The notes under the pieces: generated by a model
Database searches by the model: none
Seen by the model: only the letters and a program-made list of their open reading frames with translations
Told to the model about the DNA's origin: nothing
In this document: positions 1 through 11,000 of the stretch, one piece after another
How positions within the stretch are numbered: the stretch's first letter is position 1
How the letters are laid out: the number at the start of each line of letters is the position of its first letter
Assembly (NCBI GenBank): GCA_000827495.1
Contig: KN817519.1
Location: 16,462-80,461 of the forward strand
DNA length: 64,000 nucleotides
DNA from: Hypholoma sublateritium FD-334 SS-4
Lineage: Eukaryota; Basidiomycota; Agaricomycetes; Agaricales; Strophariaceae
Reading direction: 5' to 3'
Position numbers and translations under genes: made by a program

Positions 1-530
1 CTCAGGATGTCAGCTCATAAGTGACCGTGCAATATCTGCCACTGTTGTTAGATTACCATATTGACTCACCCAATAGATATACATCTACTGTATGTACTGC
101 ANATAATTGTTCTCGGAACAGAATTGGTAAAGAGCTTGAGTGTGAGCCTGGAAGCCACTTTCAATGCTTGGTCAGCAAGTTGGCTTTGAGGCACACAGCC
201 ACCACTCAGGATGTCAGCTCATAAGTGACCATGCAATGTTTGCCACTGCTGTTAGATTATCATATTGACTCACCCAATAGATATACATCTACTGTATGTA
301 CTGCAAATCATTATTTGTGNAANAGAATTGGTAAAGGACTTGAGTGTGAGCCGTACCAAAGCCGTACAGCAGCTTTCAATGCTTGGTCAGCAAGTTGGCC
401 TCGAGGTATGCAGCCACCACTGACAATGTAATTTCATAAATAAATGTACGGTATCTGCCTCTCTTGTGAGATTACTTTGGTCAATTGATAAATTGATGCA
501 CATGTACTTTATGTACTCCAAAAACAGAAA
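1..530. repeat. Degenerate tandem repeat, ~204-bp unit, about 2.5 copies
   Basis: The stretch starting at position 1 (CTCAGGATGTCAGCTCATAA) recurs at 205 with few changes, including the block around CACCCAATAGATATACATCT. A third, more diverged and partial copy begins near 420 and fades out by about 530. The first two units are 204 bp apart and the second and third about 215 bp apart. Single ambiguous bases (N) at 102, 320, 323 and 761 suggest this part of the assembly was hard to resolve. No coding function is visible; the short open frames here only mirror the repeat. The array begins before the window edge, so its real copy number is unknown. Confidence 0.85.
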
Positions 531-906
531 CTTATGGTACATTGCTCAGTAACAACCACATTTATCCTGATATTGCTAATATAGCCTATCTCATTATGGG
601 CAGTGAAGCCCTGTAGAAGCAATGGATCTGCACTGTGGAATAGTTGAACAACAACTCTTGTAAAAGTTGAATTCAACCAATTTTCGGCCTCATATACAGA
701 TACCCTGCCAATTTGGGATGCCAAGCAAGCATGCTGACCAAGCGTCAAGGTTACAGCTACNGGTAAAGCCAAGAAATGATGGCATCACCACACACAGCAT
801 GGCCCAAAGCCGAGACCTGATGGCATCACACAACAATTCCCAGGAGTCATTATTTCGAACATGGGCATCTTGCAGGCTCCCCGGATTAAAAGAACTCACT
901 TTTTTT

Positions 907-2001
907 TCAAAAAAGACTCATAATCTCTTGATTGCACTGACTGACTTTGTGCTCACACATGCAGATGATGCAAGTGGGAGCAGACCAAAAGGATTGACCA
1001 TTTGACTGGGGAGGGCATGAGGAAGAACTGGCATCCATGGAAGCCAAAGTGCGATGTGAACCTTGGGTATTGTTGGATGGCCTTGTGTATGGGTGAAAAT
1101 GGCCATCACACAAAAAAGAGGAAGATGGTGTGATATCCCGCAAAGCCTCAAGCTTGAGGAAAACCTCCTTTGCCATCGCAAAGTTCATTTTGTATTCTGT
1201 CTCGTTGAACACCTGAGGGTTCTTCATGTATTCAGTGTGCATGATAATGTCAAAATTCAGAATCACTGAGAATAGGACCTTCTCCTGTCTCGAGAGATAG
1301 GTATAGTGCCACTTCCATTGCTTGTAGATCTCAGCGTCTGCATGGGTCTTGATGTGCACGAGATATTGTGCCCAAGCTTCATGCCAGTCCCCAAGATCCA
1401 TATTGGCTTCCTTGCCAAAGTAGCTGGTGTCGATGATGTGGCATTTCTTGTTGTCAGTGGCGCTTGTTGTGACTTTGGTGGGAATTTCAGATTTGCCATA
1501 GGTAAATATCTTTGTAGATGCAGTTGTAAAAAGATGAAGGGGGACATGATAACCATGTGCAACAAGATTGAGGATATGTGGATGGGTAGACAAGGAAAAA
1601 ATGTTGGAATCAAATGGCTTCTCTTTCTTTACCAAATATAGAAGTACTGGTTTGTCATCTAAAGAGAGCAAAGAAAGTTGAATACTATCATGAATGGTTT
1701 TTTGAAGATTGGGTGAAAGGAGAGAAATGGAAGTGGCTATCTGTGTCAAAGTGGGAACAATTTGCAGTGGAGTATTGGGACGTTCAATGAGCTCAAAGAT
1801 ATGTAGCAGCACATCAGCTGGCACGTTGGATTTGCTGGCATCACGACGGTTCTGTAAGGCGAGATTATTGTCAGAAATTAAATGGTTTGCCTCTCTGATC
1901 TTGTTCGCAGACATGAGGGTCCTGTCGTTGGTGTCCATGAGACCAGATTTTCCTGTTGCTCCAGCAGGAGGTCCGGAAGACTTGTCAGCATTGTTTGTCA
2001 T
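907..2001 (-). CDS. Gag-like retroelement-associated protein (probable orphan TE gene)
   Basis: A single-exon ORF of about 364 residues, taking the Met at 2001 (MTNNADKSSG...) as start; the frame stays open to an earlier Met at 2070. The N-terminal half is Ser/Thr-rich and low in complexity. The middle contains a W-H-E-A-W...Y-L-V-H segment followed by a Tyr/Trp-rich helix-like stretch, resembling the capsid-like region of Gag-type ORFs common in Agaricomycete retroelements. The C-terminus has CX2CX3HX4C (CIICMCEHKVSQC), close to a zinc knuckle but one residue shorter than the canonical CX2CX4HX4C. No reverse transcriptase, integrase or tyrosine recombinase was seen within several kb, so it looks like a solo or decayed element. 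Family assignment is inference from pattern; that it is a long intact ORF is directly seen. Confidence 0.5.
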   Translation of the reverse strand: MTNNADKSSGPPAGATGKSGLMDTNDRTLMSANKIREANHLISDNNLALQNRRDASKSNVPADVLLHIFELIERPNTPLQIVPTLTQIATSISLLSPNLQKTIHDSIQLSLLSLDDKPVLLYLVKKEKPFDSNIFSLSTHPHILNLVAHGYHVPLHLFTTASTKIFTYGKSEIPTKVTTSATDNKKCHIIDTSYFGKEANMDLGDWHEAWAQYLVHIKTHADAEIYKQWKWHYTYLSRQEKVLFSVILNFDIIMHTEYMKNPQVFNETEYKMNFAMAKEVFLKLEALRDITPSSSFLCDGHFHPYTRPSNNTQGSHRTLASMDASSSSCPPQSNGQSFWSAPTCIICMCEHKVSQCNQEIMSLF

Positions 2002-2069
2002 GATGTAAAGGTGAATGCAACATTGAGAAAGAATTTTTGAGGCTGAGAGAGAATGGCCGAAAAATGGCA

Positions 2070-3258
2070 CAGAGGGCAGAAATGAAGATGGGGGGAAGCA
2101 GAAATGAAACCGAAAGACATTGAAGTGGCCATCGTCTTTGTAGATGTATGCACAGACCTCAGAAGGCTGTCAAAGGCAGACGGCCAATGATTTTCTTTCG
2201 ATGCTCACGCTTACAAAGCCCCTGCTCATGCATAGACTCCGCTTGCAAGCTTGCTTGTCTGCAAGAGCCTCCATCTACCTAATACAGCATTTTCTTCTTG
2301 ATGTTGGAGGTAGTCAGGCTATTCCATAGCTTATCCAATAGTAGTATTGCAATACATTGGACTCTACTAATAAAGTATACAGTACATATCTGTGCTGCGC
2401 CGCTGTGGCGCAATATTCTTGCAAAGTCATTGTGCAGAAAGAGTAAAGGAGTGCTGTTTGATTCATCTGTTTATCCACATACCAATTTATAGCTTTAAAG
2501 CTTACTCTCAATTGAAAACTCCGAAAGAATGGCTGCATCACAGGTCATGTATCTGTATTGTTCTATGGTTCTTTGATTCTATTGCAGAGAATTTAACTAC
2601 TGAAATACATACCAATATGAATGGCAGACTGGTGATCCTCAGTCTAACTCAGTCATTCATGCCTGACACCCGGAAATACTACCATGGAGTAGCTTTCACC
2701 GCATCCTTGTACATTCCAACCCTATATTTAGTCTGCGCCATCAATATTACAGTAGCTACATTCAAGTTTGGCTAATCACAGCATTCGAGCCCTGAGCGGC
2801 GCTGAGCTTGGCCCTGGCCATCAGTTGTGGAAGAGTTATTGAGTTAGTAACTAGTTATGACTTGGTTATAACTCTGATGGCTACCCCAACTCTAACTCGA
2901 TCAGATACTATGTAGCAACTATGTAGTTCAAGGTCTGGTAAAAAATTCAGAGTGATTTAAAGTTTTAAAAAGGCGGAAACACCAAAGCAGAAAAAATATT
3001 GATCTGAAAAGTGTATTTTTAGGAATAGACGAAGCAGTCATAGAACAACTAAGACGATTGGCACTATAAAACTTGGAGGGATTATGCACCACGTTTAGGC
3101 ACACCAGAATATAAAAAAACTTCACAAAACAACCAAGAATTGCGCTCTGTAGACCACGTTTTGCATTACTAGATCACTTTTGCATTCCGTTGCGCGTGAT
3201 AGTACCATGATTATTTACTCTTGCTATACTCTTGAAGCTCCGAAGGTAGCTCTAAGCA
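2070..3258. other. Gene-free AT-rich stretch
   Basis: About 1.2 kb between the Gag-like ORF and the 3' end of the ABC transporter. Only short frames without recognisable motifs are present. It contains the imperfect hairpin at 2817-2881. Composition is AT-rich and unlike the gene-dense rest of the window, consistent with transposon-derived or degenerate sequence. Confidence 0.5.
2817..2881. repeat. Imperfect inverted repeat (65-bp hairpin)
   Basis: The right arm ATAACTCTGATGGC (2868-2881) is complementary to GCCATCAG (2817-2824) plus AGAGTTAT (2832-2839) on the left, with a bulge between the two left blocks. The loop holds GTTAGTAACTAGTTATGACT. It could be a MITE relic or a small palindromic insertion; no target duplication was identified. 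Confidence 0.45.
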
Positions 3259-5754
3259 CTACAAAAACGCCTGTGCTTGCAATGTCCAAATGCGTGCATA
3301 TTCCCCATTGCACTTTATAAGTTGGACATGAGTACCTTCTTCCACAACCACTGACTCATTCATATATCTATTACCACTTTGTCAACAAAAACATAGGAAT
3401 AAAATAAAAATACCAACAAGATAAGATCGGCATGGCGCGTGAGATTTCCAAACCGGTGGGACGAGAAAAGCATTGTTTTATTTCCGCGCAACATGCGCAA
3501 TCGTTCAAAAAGGTCTAGAAGAAAAGCAGGATTAGGGAAGCTTTCCAATCAACAGAATAGATCATACCGTGCTCGGCCGTAGGGTCCAAGCTCGCAGACG
3601 GCTCGTCAAAAAGTAGGAGCCCCACGCTCTGGTCAGAAACAACCGAGCGCATAAATGTGCGCGACCTTGGGTATATCAGTAACGCGGACGCGAAACAAAC
3701 AAACATGACACACAAAGCAATGCGCTGCATCTGTCCTCCGCTGATGCCCCGACTGCCTACTCCACCACCGCCCTCGGCCATTGAGATGCCAGCGGCCTCG
3801 CGCACACGAGAGAAGTCTACATATGTGCCAGAGGCGCCCTTGGTGCCTTCAGGCTGATAAGAATAGTGGTCCTTGACCGGGGGCTCAAGGTAGGTGCTGT
3901 ATTTATCTGGAAGTCGAGAAATAAACGAGTCAGCACCACCCAACTGCGCTGCGCGCTCTATTTTGGAGAGGTCGGTTGCATGGGCAGGGTCGCCGAGTGC
4001 AATATTATCTTGAATCTAAACAACCATCAGGACCACGACGTCTAAAGCCAGCTCAGGACATACAGAGAGAGGGAAATAAGTGTAATCCTGGAAAAGGACG
4101 GATATGGCGCGGCGCAGGTCAGCGAGGCGCAGCGTTTTGATGTCTATACCATCTATATAGATAGTGCCTTCTACCGGGTCATATAGCCGTGAGATGAGCT
4201 TGAGGATAGTGCTTTTCCCTGAGCCATTGCTACCAACAATAACCTACTCAGAGTGAGCATGCGAGAATAAAAGAGAGAACTATGACCTACACAAAGCTGC
4301 CCACGCTGGATTTTGAAGCTGACATGACGGAGCGCATAGCTAGCGCTTCCAGGGTATATGAAACTAACATTTGAGAATTCGATACTAATCCCATGAGTAA
4401 ATGTTCGATCGTTCTCTGGAAAAGGAATCCCTCGAAAATCCTCAGGTTCGTCACCGTTTGTTTTAGTGGTGTGCACCTGCACACGATTGGGTATATTGGC
4501 AATTTGATATAATTGTTTGACGGCACCAAGGCGATCACTGATAGACCCTGCCTGTTGAACAAAATTAAATGCACTGTCGATGAAAGATTGGGTAGTATTC
4601 GTGATGAGATGGAGCGATGTCAAGGAGAGGGGTATAGATGTAGGCTGCCGGACTGCACGGAGGACAAATACAACCTAGAAGGTGTTAATTGCAGTTCTAA
4701 GGCGAAGAAAGATATACGTACCTCAGGTAAGCTGCGAAGAAACTCTTGGAAGAGGATGTTCGGGGAGAGAGAATCCTTCTTCAGGTCCACGAGTTCATAA
4801 AAATCCGCTGCCTGATCGGATATACGGGAGATGGTCTCGCGATATTCTGGAGTAACATTAAACAGAGTAAGAAGGCAAGGAGAATACTACTAACGAGCAA
4901 GAAGAAATGGGGCGATTCCAGAGGCAACGATTTCTTTACGATGGATAGGATCATTGACGGTGTGCTTGAGGCCTTGCGCTCTTTTGTAGTCCTCATTTGT
5001 GGTAGTCGCAACCCAAACTACAAGGTATGAGAAAATGATGAGACGTGAATGGCGGGGGCTACAGACCTCCATCGTGCAAGAGAGAGCTGTGCAAGCTTTT
5101 CCATTGGAAAAAAGCCGCGGTGCATGAGAGGGCCGCAAGCAGTGGGCCGTCAGGTTGGTTTCTGAGAATGGACTGGAGAACAGAGATCTGGGAAACGAGT
5201 TGGATCGCCGTTGTTAGTACGTGTAAAACGGTGGAGACACCTGTAAAGGCAATGCTAGTGTGGGAATTGCGGGGAAGGGAATGTTCAAGCTGGCGCTGGA
5301 CTGCGGGGTCGTCGAAGGTGGGGACATCGAGCCTGACCATGGATGCGAAGATGTGTACGGAGTAGTAGTTCTTTATGCGAAGGTTGAGCGGGGTAGAGAC
5401 GCGCTGCCTGAGGGCGGGCAGCAGCCGTTTGGCGACCGAGGCCAAGAAGGAACCGACGACGACGGAGACAAGCAGTTCTGGATCGACTGTCCGCTGGTCG
5501 ACGGCTGTCTGTACAATGCCGAGGAGCTTGCCCGAGTAGGAGAGGTGGATGGCAGGGACGATGGCTATGAGGAGGTCGAGAGCGAGGAGGGCGAGGAGAA
5601 GGGGCGCACAGGCGGGGATGGACGCGACGTCGGTGAGCATGCGTGCGACGTGCGGGAGCGCGTCTGTGGGCCATCGGACGCGAGCGGGTGCGTGCGCCTT
5701 GTCCTCGTAGAGGTCCCAGAGGCCGATGCGGGTGTGCTTTACATTATGGACCAT
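3259..5754 (-). CDS. ABC half-transporter (TMD-NBD, ABCB/MsbA-like)
   Basis: Encodes one membrane domain followed by one nucleotide-binding domain. The N-terminal exon (5059-5754) holds several hydrophobic segments, for example around LLLALLALDLLIAIV and LLVSVVVGSFLASVA. The NBD is complete across exons: Walker A GSNGSGKST (near 4230), signature SGGQMQR (near 3730), Walker B LLLFDEPSASLDP (near 3600) and H-loop SSHRFG (near 3450). The last small exon encodes VVVEEGTH and ends at 3259. There are about eight introns; the one at 3666-3713 (48 nt) is a stop-free multiple of three. A half-transporter should dimerise and export a substrate by ATP hydrolysis; the substrate cannot be inferred. Its ATG lies only 9 nt downstream of the stop of the Sel1-repeat gene on the same strand, so either the mRNAs overlap or the true start is a later Met. 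Confidence 0.85.
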
Positions 5755-5763
5755 AACTAAGAG

Positions 5764-7765
5764 CTACTGGTACTTGTCCTTGTATATCCAACCGAGTCCG
5801 AGATCACTCTGGCCCTGCTTCACAGCGGCCCGGTACCACTTCGCCGCACTCTGCTTGTCCTTCTTGCACCCCTTGCCGTTCGCCAGGCAGTACCCCAGGT
5901 CCGCCTGCGCATCCCCGTCCCCCAGCTTGGCCGCCACCGTGTAGTAGCTCTGTGCACAAGTCAGAACCAGTCCGATAAAATATAATAAATTCACGCACCA
6001 CCGCCATCTTCTGGTCCTTGACCACCCCCCATCCGTGGAAGAAACACTGCCCGACCTCGTAGATCGCCAGCACGAGCTCCGTCTCCACCACCCCTGCCGC
6101 CCCTTCCCCCCCGCTCTTCCGCATCCGCTCCAGATCCTCCACTGCGCACTCCGCCGCCTTCATCAGCCACTTGAACGCCATCTTCTCGTTCTTCCCGCAC
6201 CCCCATCCATGCCGCAGGGTCAGGCCGTACATCAGCATCCCCACACCGCACCCGCCCCCCTCCTTCGCCGACCGCTCAAAACACCGTGCTGACTCGGGCA
6301 GCCTGTTCGCCTCGTGGTGCTGGATCCCAAGCTGCAGGTAATCTTGAGGTGTCTGCGGCCCGCTCGGCTTCACCTCTGTCTTGCTTAGCGCCGGCGATGG
6401 TGGCCCGCTCTGTTGCGGAAACACCCCATCCACGGGCGACGGCGCCGCACTGCTGTAAGGATAATACGAGTAGTTCGAATACACAGAACTTGCAGGCGTC
6501 ACCATCCGCGTATTCGTCCCAGGCCGCAGGCTCGTCTGCGAATTCGGGTGCAGGCTGTTACTCGCCTGCGCCTCCACCACCGTCGCGTGCATGCTCGCCG
6601 GCGCACCGCCCGGTCGCACATTGCGCTCCAGCACCTTCTGCTTCTGCGCGTGCATGTCCGGCGGCAGCTGCGGCGTCACCCGCTCGCCCTGCGCCTCCGC
6701 GTGCGCGGGCACCCCCGACTCCCGCACCGGCCGCGAAAAGTTTGTCACCGGCTTCACCACGGGCGCGCGCGCCGCGCCCCAGGCGGCGCCGTCGCCGTCG
6801 CGCAGGTTCGCGGTGCTCGGTATGTAATAGTCCGGCCGCCGCACCGTCGCGCCCGACGCGGTCGACCTCCACGAATCCCGCAGCGCCGGCGCGTCCGCGC
6901 CATTGCTCGAGTACGGGTTCCGCTCGTACGTCTCGTCTTCAAAGTATTCATACCGATCGTACGGGGCCTCCGAGTAGCGCGATGACGCCGTCGGCGACCC
7001 GGGCCCCGCGCCCTGGAAGGGAAACTGCTCGCGTGCCGCCGCCCGTGCGTCCGCGTCCAGCGGTGAGGGCGGATCGGGCGCCCGCGAGGGCGATCGCGAG
7101 TAAGTAGCGTCTGAATGTGTTGACGACCGCATGGACGTGCTCGCGTCCCAATTCGAGTACTCGGACGCCGTCGCCTGCGAGTCGCGCGTAAAGTGGCCGT
7201 GGAGGAGCGGCGAGTGCACACTGTTCGCCGCCAGCCCGCCCACAGGCGGTACGTCGATGCGTAGGTCCGTGAGGAGGCGTTGGGCTTGTGCCGTACTATC
7301 GCCCCCTGTCTTGGAAGGTGCGCGCTGCGTCGACGGCCCTGCCTGATTCTGCCACTCATCGTGCGCATACTGCCCCGAATTCGAACTGCCTCTCTGCTGT
7401 TGTTGGTTGTAAAATTGGGTATCGGGTTCCGACGGCGTCAGGGTATAGTTGTAGTCATAGGCAGACTCCGTATCGGATGGTTCGTATGATGCATATGCAT
7501 CGGTCCTCCAGTCCTCCTCATCCTCCTCTACGGCAATAGTATGCCCAGTAGTAGTCTGCACCGCAATCCGTGGAGGCTGGGCGAAATTCTCCTGCTGCTG
7601 CGGGTCTTGTTCATGGCGATTGCGCTGAACCCGCCGCGAAGATGTGCGTCGAACAAGGGAAGTGAGGGGCGATTCAGCATGGGCTAGATGGCGCTGGGTG
7701 GCGACGCTGACGGGGCCACGAGAGGTGGGGATGTAGGATATAGGTATAGGGCCTGCCTGAGCCAT
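5764..7765 (-). CDS. Sel1-repeat protein (Skt5/Chs4-like)
   Basis: Two exons with an intron at 5950-5998 give a protein of about 650 residues. The first two thirds are low-complexity (Ser, Pro, Ala, Gln, Tyr) and presumably disordered. The C-terminal part carries tandem Sel1-like helical repeats: DYLQLGIQHHEANRLPESAR, MYGLTLRHGWGCGKNEKMAF, YEVGQCFFHGWGVVKDQK and, in exon 2, DLGYCLANGKGCKKDKQSAA. A disordered N-terminus plus C-terminal Sel1 repeats is the architecture of fungal chitin-synthase activators (Skt5/Chs4 family) and related Agaricomycete proteins; a role in cell-wall synthesis or septation is inferred, not shown. No C-terminal CaaX prenylation motif is present (the protein ends KDKYQ), unlike yeast Skt5. 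The same-strand ABC gene begins 9 nt after its stop codon. Confidence 0.8.
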
Positions 7766-8049
7766 TAGGTGATGGATGTCTGGAAGAGAGGTGATGACGA
7801 AGACATGGGCTTAGCTGCTTGGCCATCCGCCCATGATCGCTTTGCATAAACTGCGTATCAATTTTCGCAGGCAAGTGCTCAAAGTGATCAAACAAGCGTT
7901 GTCATTGTAACGTCTATTTGACGTCTGCGTCATCACAAATCTTCGGGCGACGGAACAAAGTAGGCGGCTTGACCGCGTCCCGGGCGCTACATATTTGTTC
8001 CAAAATAAATATGTTCTACCAATGATGCTGTACATTACAATGAGAATGA

Positions 8050-11000
8050 TCAAATCCCTACTCTCCGCCTTGGGGTTTGCGTGACGCGCGCTCCCGCCCC
8101 AATACCTGTGTGCCGAGGAGTGCCTGGTACAATGATCTTTGCTTTGCTTCCGCCCGCAGTCAATTTTGCCAATTGCTCTTCCGCTTCCTTCTTCGCCGTC
8201 CTGCGTGATCGAAGCAAAAACATTAGCCATGGCTGATCGCGCGAAAAATGACAAATGTACGCACTCTTCACGCTGACGCGCCATCTCTGTCTCGATCTCT
8301 GCCTTCTTCGAGAATTCTCTGTCCGCTTGCCGCCTGTTCCCTTTCTCGTCAAAGTTCTTCTCCTTGACCGAGTAAAACACCGATCCCAGTTCAGCTAATT
8401 TCATCTTGTCAGCACTATTTTGAGAGTCTCAACCAAGCCCAACATACCGAGCCAATACGGATCGATCGCAGTAACTTGTGTCATGTACTCTTTCGAGGTT
8501 AAAATAAGCTCGTGATACACGATGTGTGACGGGGTATCTGTGTTTGAAGTTATCAATATCATGATATCATCTCCTTGATAGTGATTACTTACAGCCTAGT
8601 CCATAGAGTGCACTCGTGGGGTGGAGGTGCGTAGGGAGACCCGATCGGATGTTGACAAACTCCCCGATGCCCTTAACGCGAGCTGCTTGATGGAAATAGC
8701 CTGCAGTGATTGCTTTCCTACACGGAAGATTAATGCGGCTCACAGCCTAAGTCGAATGTGGCACATTACCTTACGACATCAAAATCCGTCCCGGTTGATA
8801 TTATTGCCATTTTCTGGAACTTCATGATATCTTCCAATTGTACTCTGACCTCTCGTCCTTTACGCAACAGTTTGGGGTGCAAAAAGTGCCGCACTGCCCA
8901 GTCATCCCGGAATCTGGTGTACGAAGTCAGTCTCAAGGATAACGATCGGACAGAAATTAACCCGCACCCATGGCTCTTCCATTGGTTGAAGACATTCAAT
9001 AGAGTTAGGTGGTCGCTTTCGGGTACATTGAATTTCTCTCTTGCGGCATCCGCTTCCTCCATCCTCTCCTTCGGTCTGTAGAAGACACTTGGCACTGAAA
9101 GCATGGACACGATGGTAAGCATCTCCGACGAACACCCATACTCAACGGATGCGATGAGCATCTTTGCCATGGACGGCTCCATCGGAAATTCTGACATCTT
9201 CCGTCCCACTGGCGTGAGGTCACCAACGTTGTCCAGGGCGCCGAGGACCCACAACTGGTACATCGAATTCAAGATGTTTGCCTAAAACGCCTCAGTCAAT
9301 TGTGTCGAGTATGTAAATATGATTATAGCTCACCTGCGGCGGCGGGTCCATAAAGTCAAATTCGAGCAGATTCTTGACCCCCAGAGATTTCAGCAATAGC
9401 ACCGTGTTTGCCAAGTTCGTTCTTTGTATTTCGGGGATTGTGCTTTCGAAGAACTCATTCCGGTATGCCATTTCAGTATACAATCGATAGCAAAATCTAT
9501 AGATAACAGTTAGTGCCTTGCCACAAAAGGTAGCGATATGAATACTTACCCACTACCTGTTCGCCCAGCTCTACCGGTGCGCTGGTTTGCATTTGCCTGA
9601 CTGATGGGCGTTATTTGCAGAGCATCCATACCGACTTTGGGATTGTAAACTTTGAGTTTAGAATACCCTGCATCGACAACATATAGAATACCATCCACTT
9701 TATAGAATATAAGCACCCGGAGATTAAACGCAATACAATACAACTTTACCTGTCAAGGATGTCTCTGCGATATTAGTTGCCACAATTACTTTTCGCCTGC
9801 CGTCACTTGTAGCTTCGAAAATTTTCGCTTGTAGGTCAGCCGGCATTTGCGAATAGATCGGAAGGACCGCCAGTGGCGCAGGTTCATCGAGTTGAGAAAG
9901 TCGCTCTATCGAACGGTTATTATTAATAAAAGTTGGACGATATGCTTCAAAACAAACCTTGAACAACTTGACAAGTAATTTCGATGTCTTCTTGCCCCGT
10001 CATGAATACAAGGATGTCACCAGCCGGTAAAGATAGATGTATCTGTAGTACTTGCTTCACCGCGCTATCCACATAGTCTTCACAGGGTGATTTAGCGTGG
10101 AAAATTTCGACAGGGAAGGTGCGACCAGGGATAGTATACGTTGGTGCATTCCCGTAGAAATTAGAGAACTGCAAAAAAACCGTGAGCATCAAGCGCAAGT
10201 TTCTTCGGCTCGACTTACTTTATCGGCATTCATGGTGGCTGAAGTGACAATTAACTTGAGATCTCGCCTTCTGGTAAGAACTGTCGAAAATATTAGTATA
10301 CGCTTATTTATCTGTGTAAAGAAGCCCTACTTTTTCGGAGCAGGCCCATTAGAACATCAGTGCTCAAAGAGCGTTCGTGAGCCTCGTCTAAGATGATGAC
10401 GGTATATCTATCCAAATCGCCTTCATTCAGAGATTCTCTGAGCAAGACACCATCCGTCATGTCTATTGGATTATCAGAACTTTGATGGAAAACAAAAGAG
10501 ATGGAAATGCAACGTACATTTGATTTTGGTCTCAGAGGATGTACAATCTTCAAAACGAATGGCGTATCCAACAGTGGAGCCAAGTTTGACCTATAAAAAA
10601 GGTTTGACCTTGATATGAAAAGTAGAGAGGTGAATCGACAAACCTCCATTTCTTCGCTGACACGCTTTGCGACGGACATGGCGGCAACACGCCGAGGTTG
10701 TGTACACCCCACAAGACCGTGCTGGCAGAAACCATCTTCGTACAAGAATTGCGCGAGTTGGGTTGTTTTTCCCGACCCAGTTTCGCCGACAACAATGACG
10801 ACTGTGAATCCCTCAACATACTAAACACAGTGGAAAACAATTGAAACTAACCTTGGTTCTCTCGGATGACTTTCATCAGTTCTTCGCGGCATGCAAATGC
10901 CGGGAGGTATTCCCGCTGTTCTTTGAGGGTCCGGTTGCGAGAAAAAGAACTAGCGCCAACGCTGGATTTCAGATGGCTCGCGAACTTGGAATCGCCCTTG

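Noticed and set aside
1..430. CRISPR-like array
   Set aside because: Units are ~204 bp without short conserved repeats separated by unique spacers, and the genome is fungal.
6286..7107. 273-residue plus-strand ORF
   Set aside because: Antisense to the low-complexity part of the Sel1-repeat gene; composed of Arg, Ala, Pro and Ser without domains.
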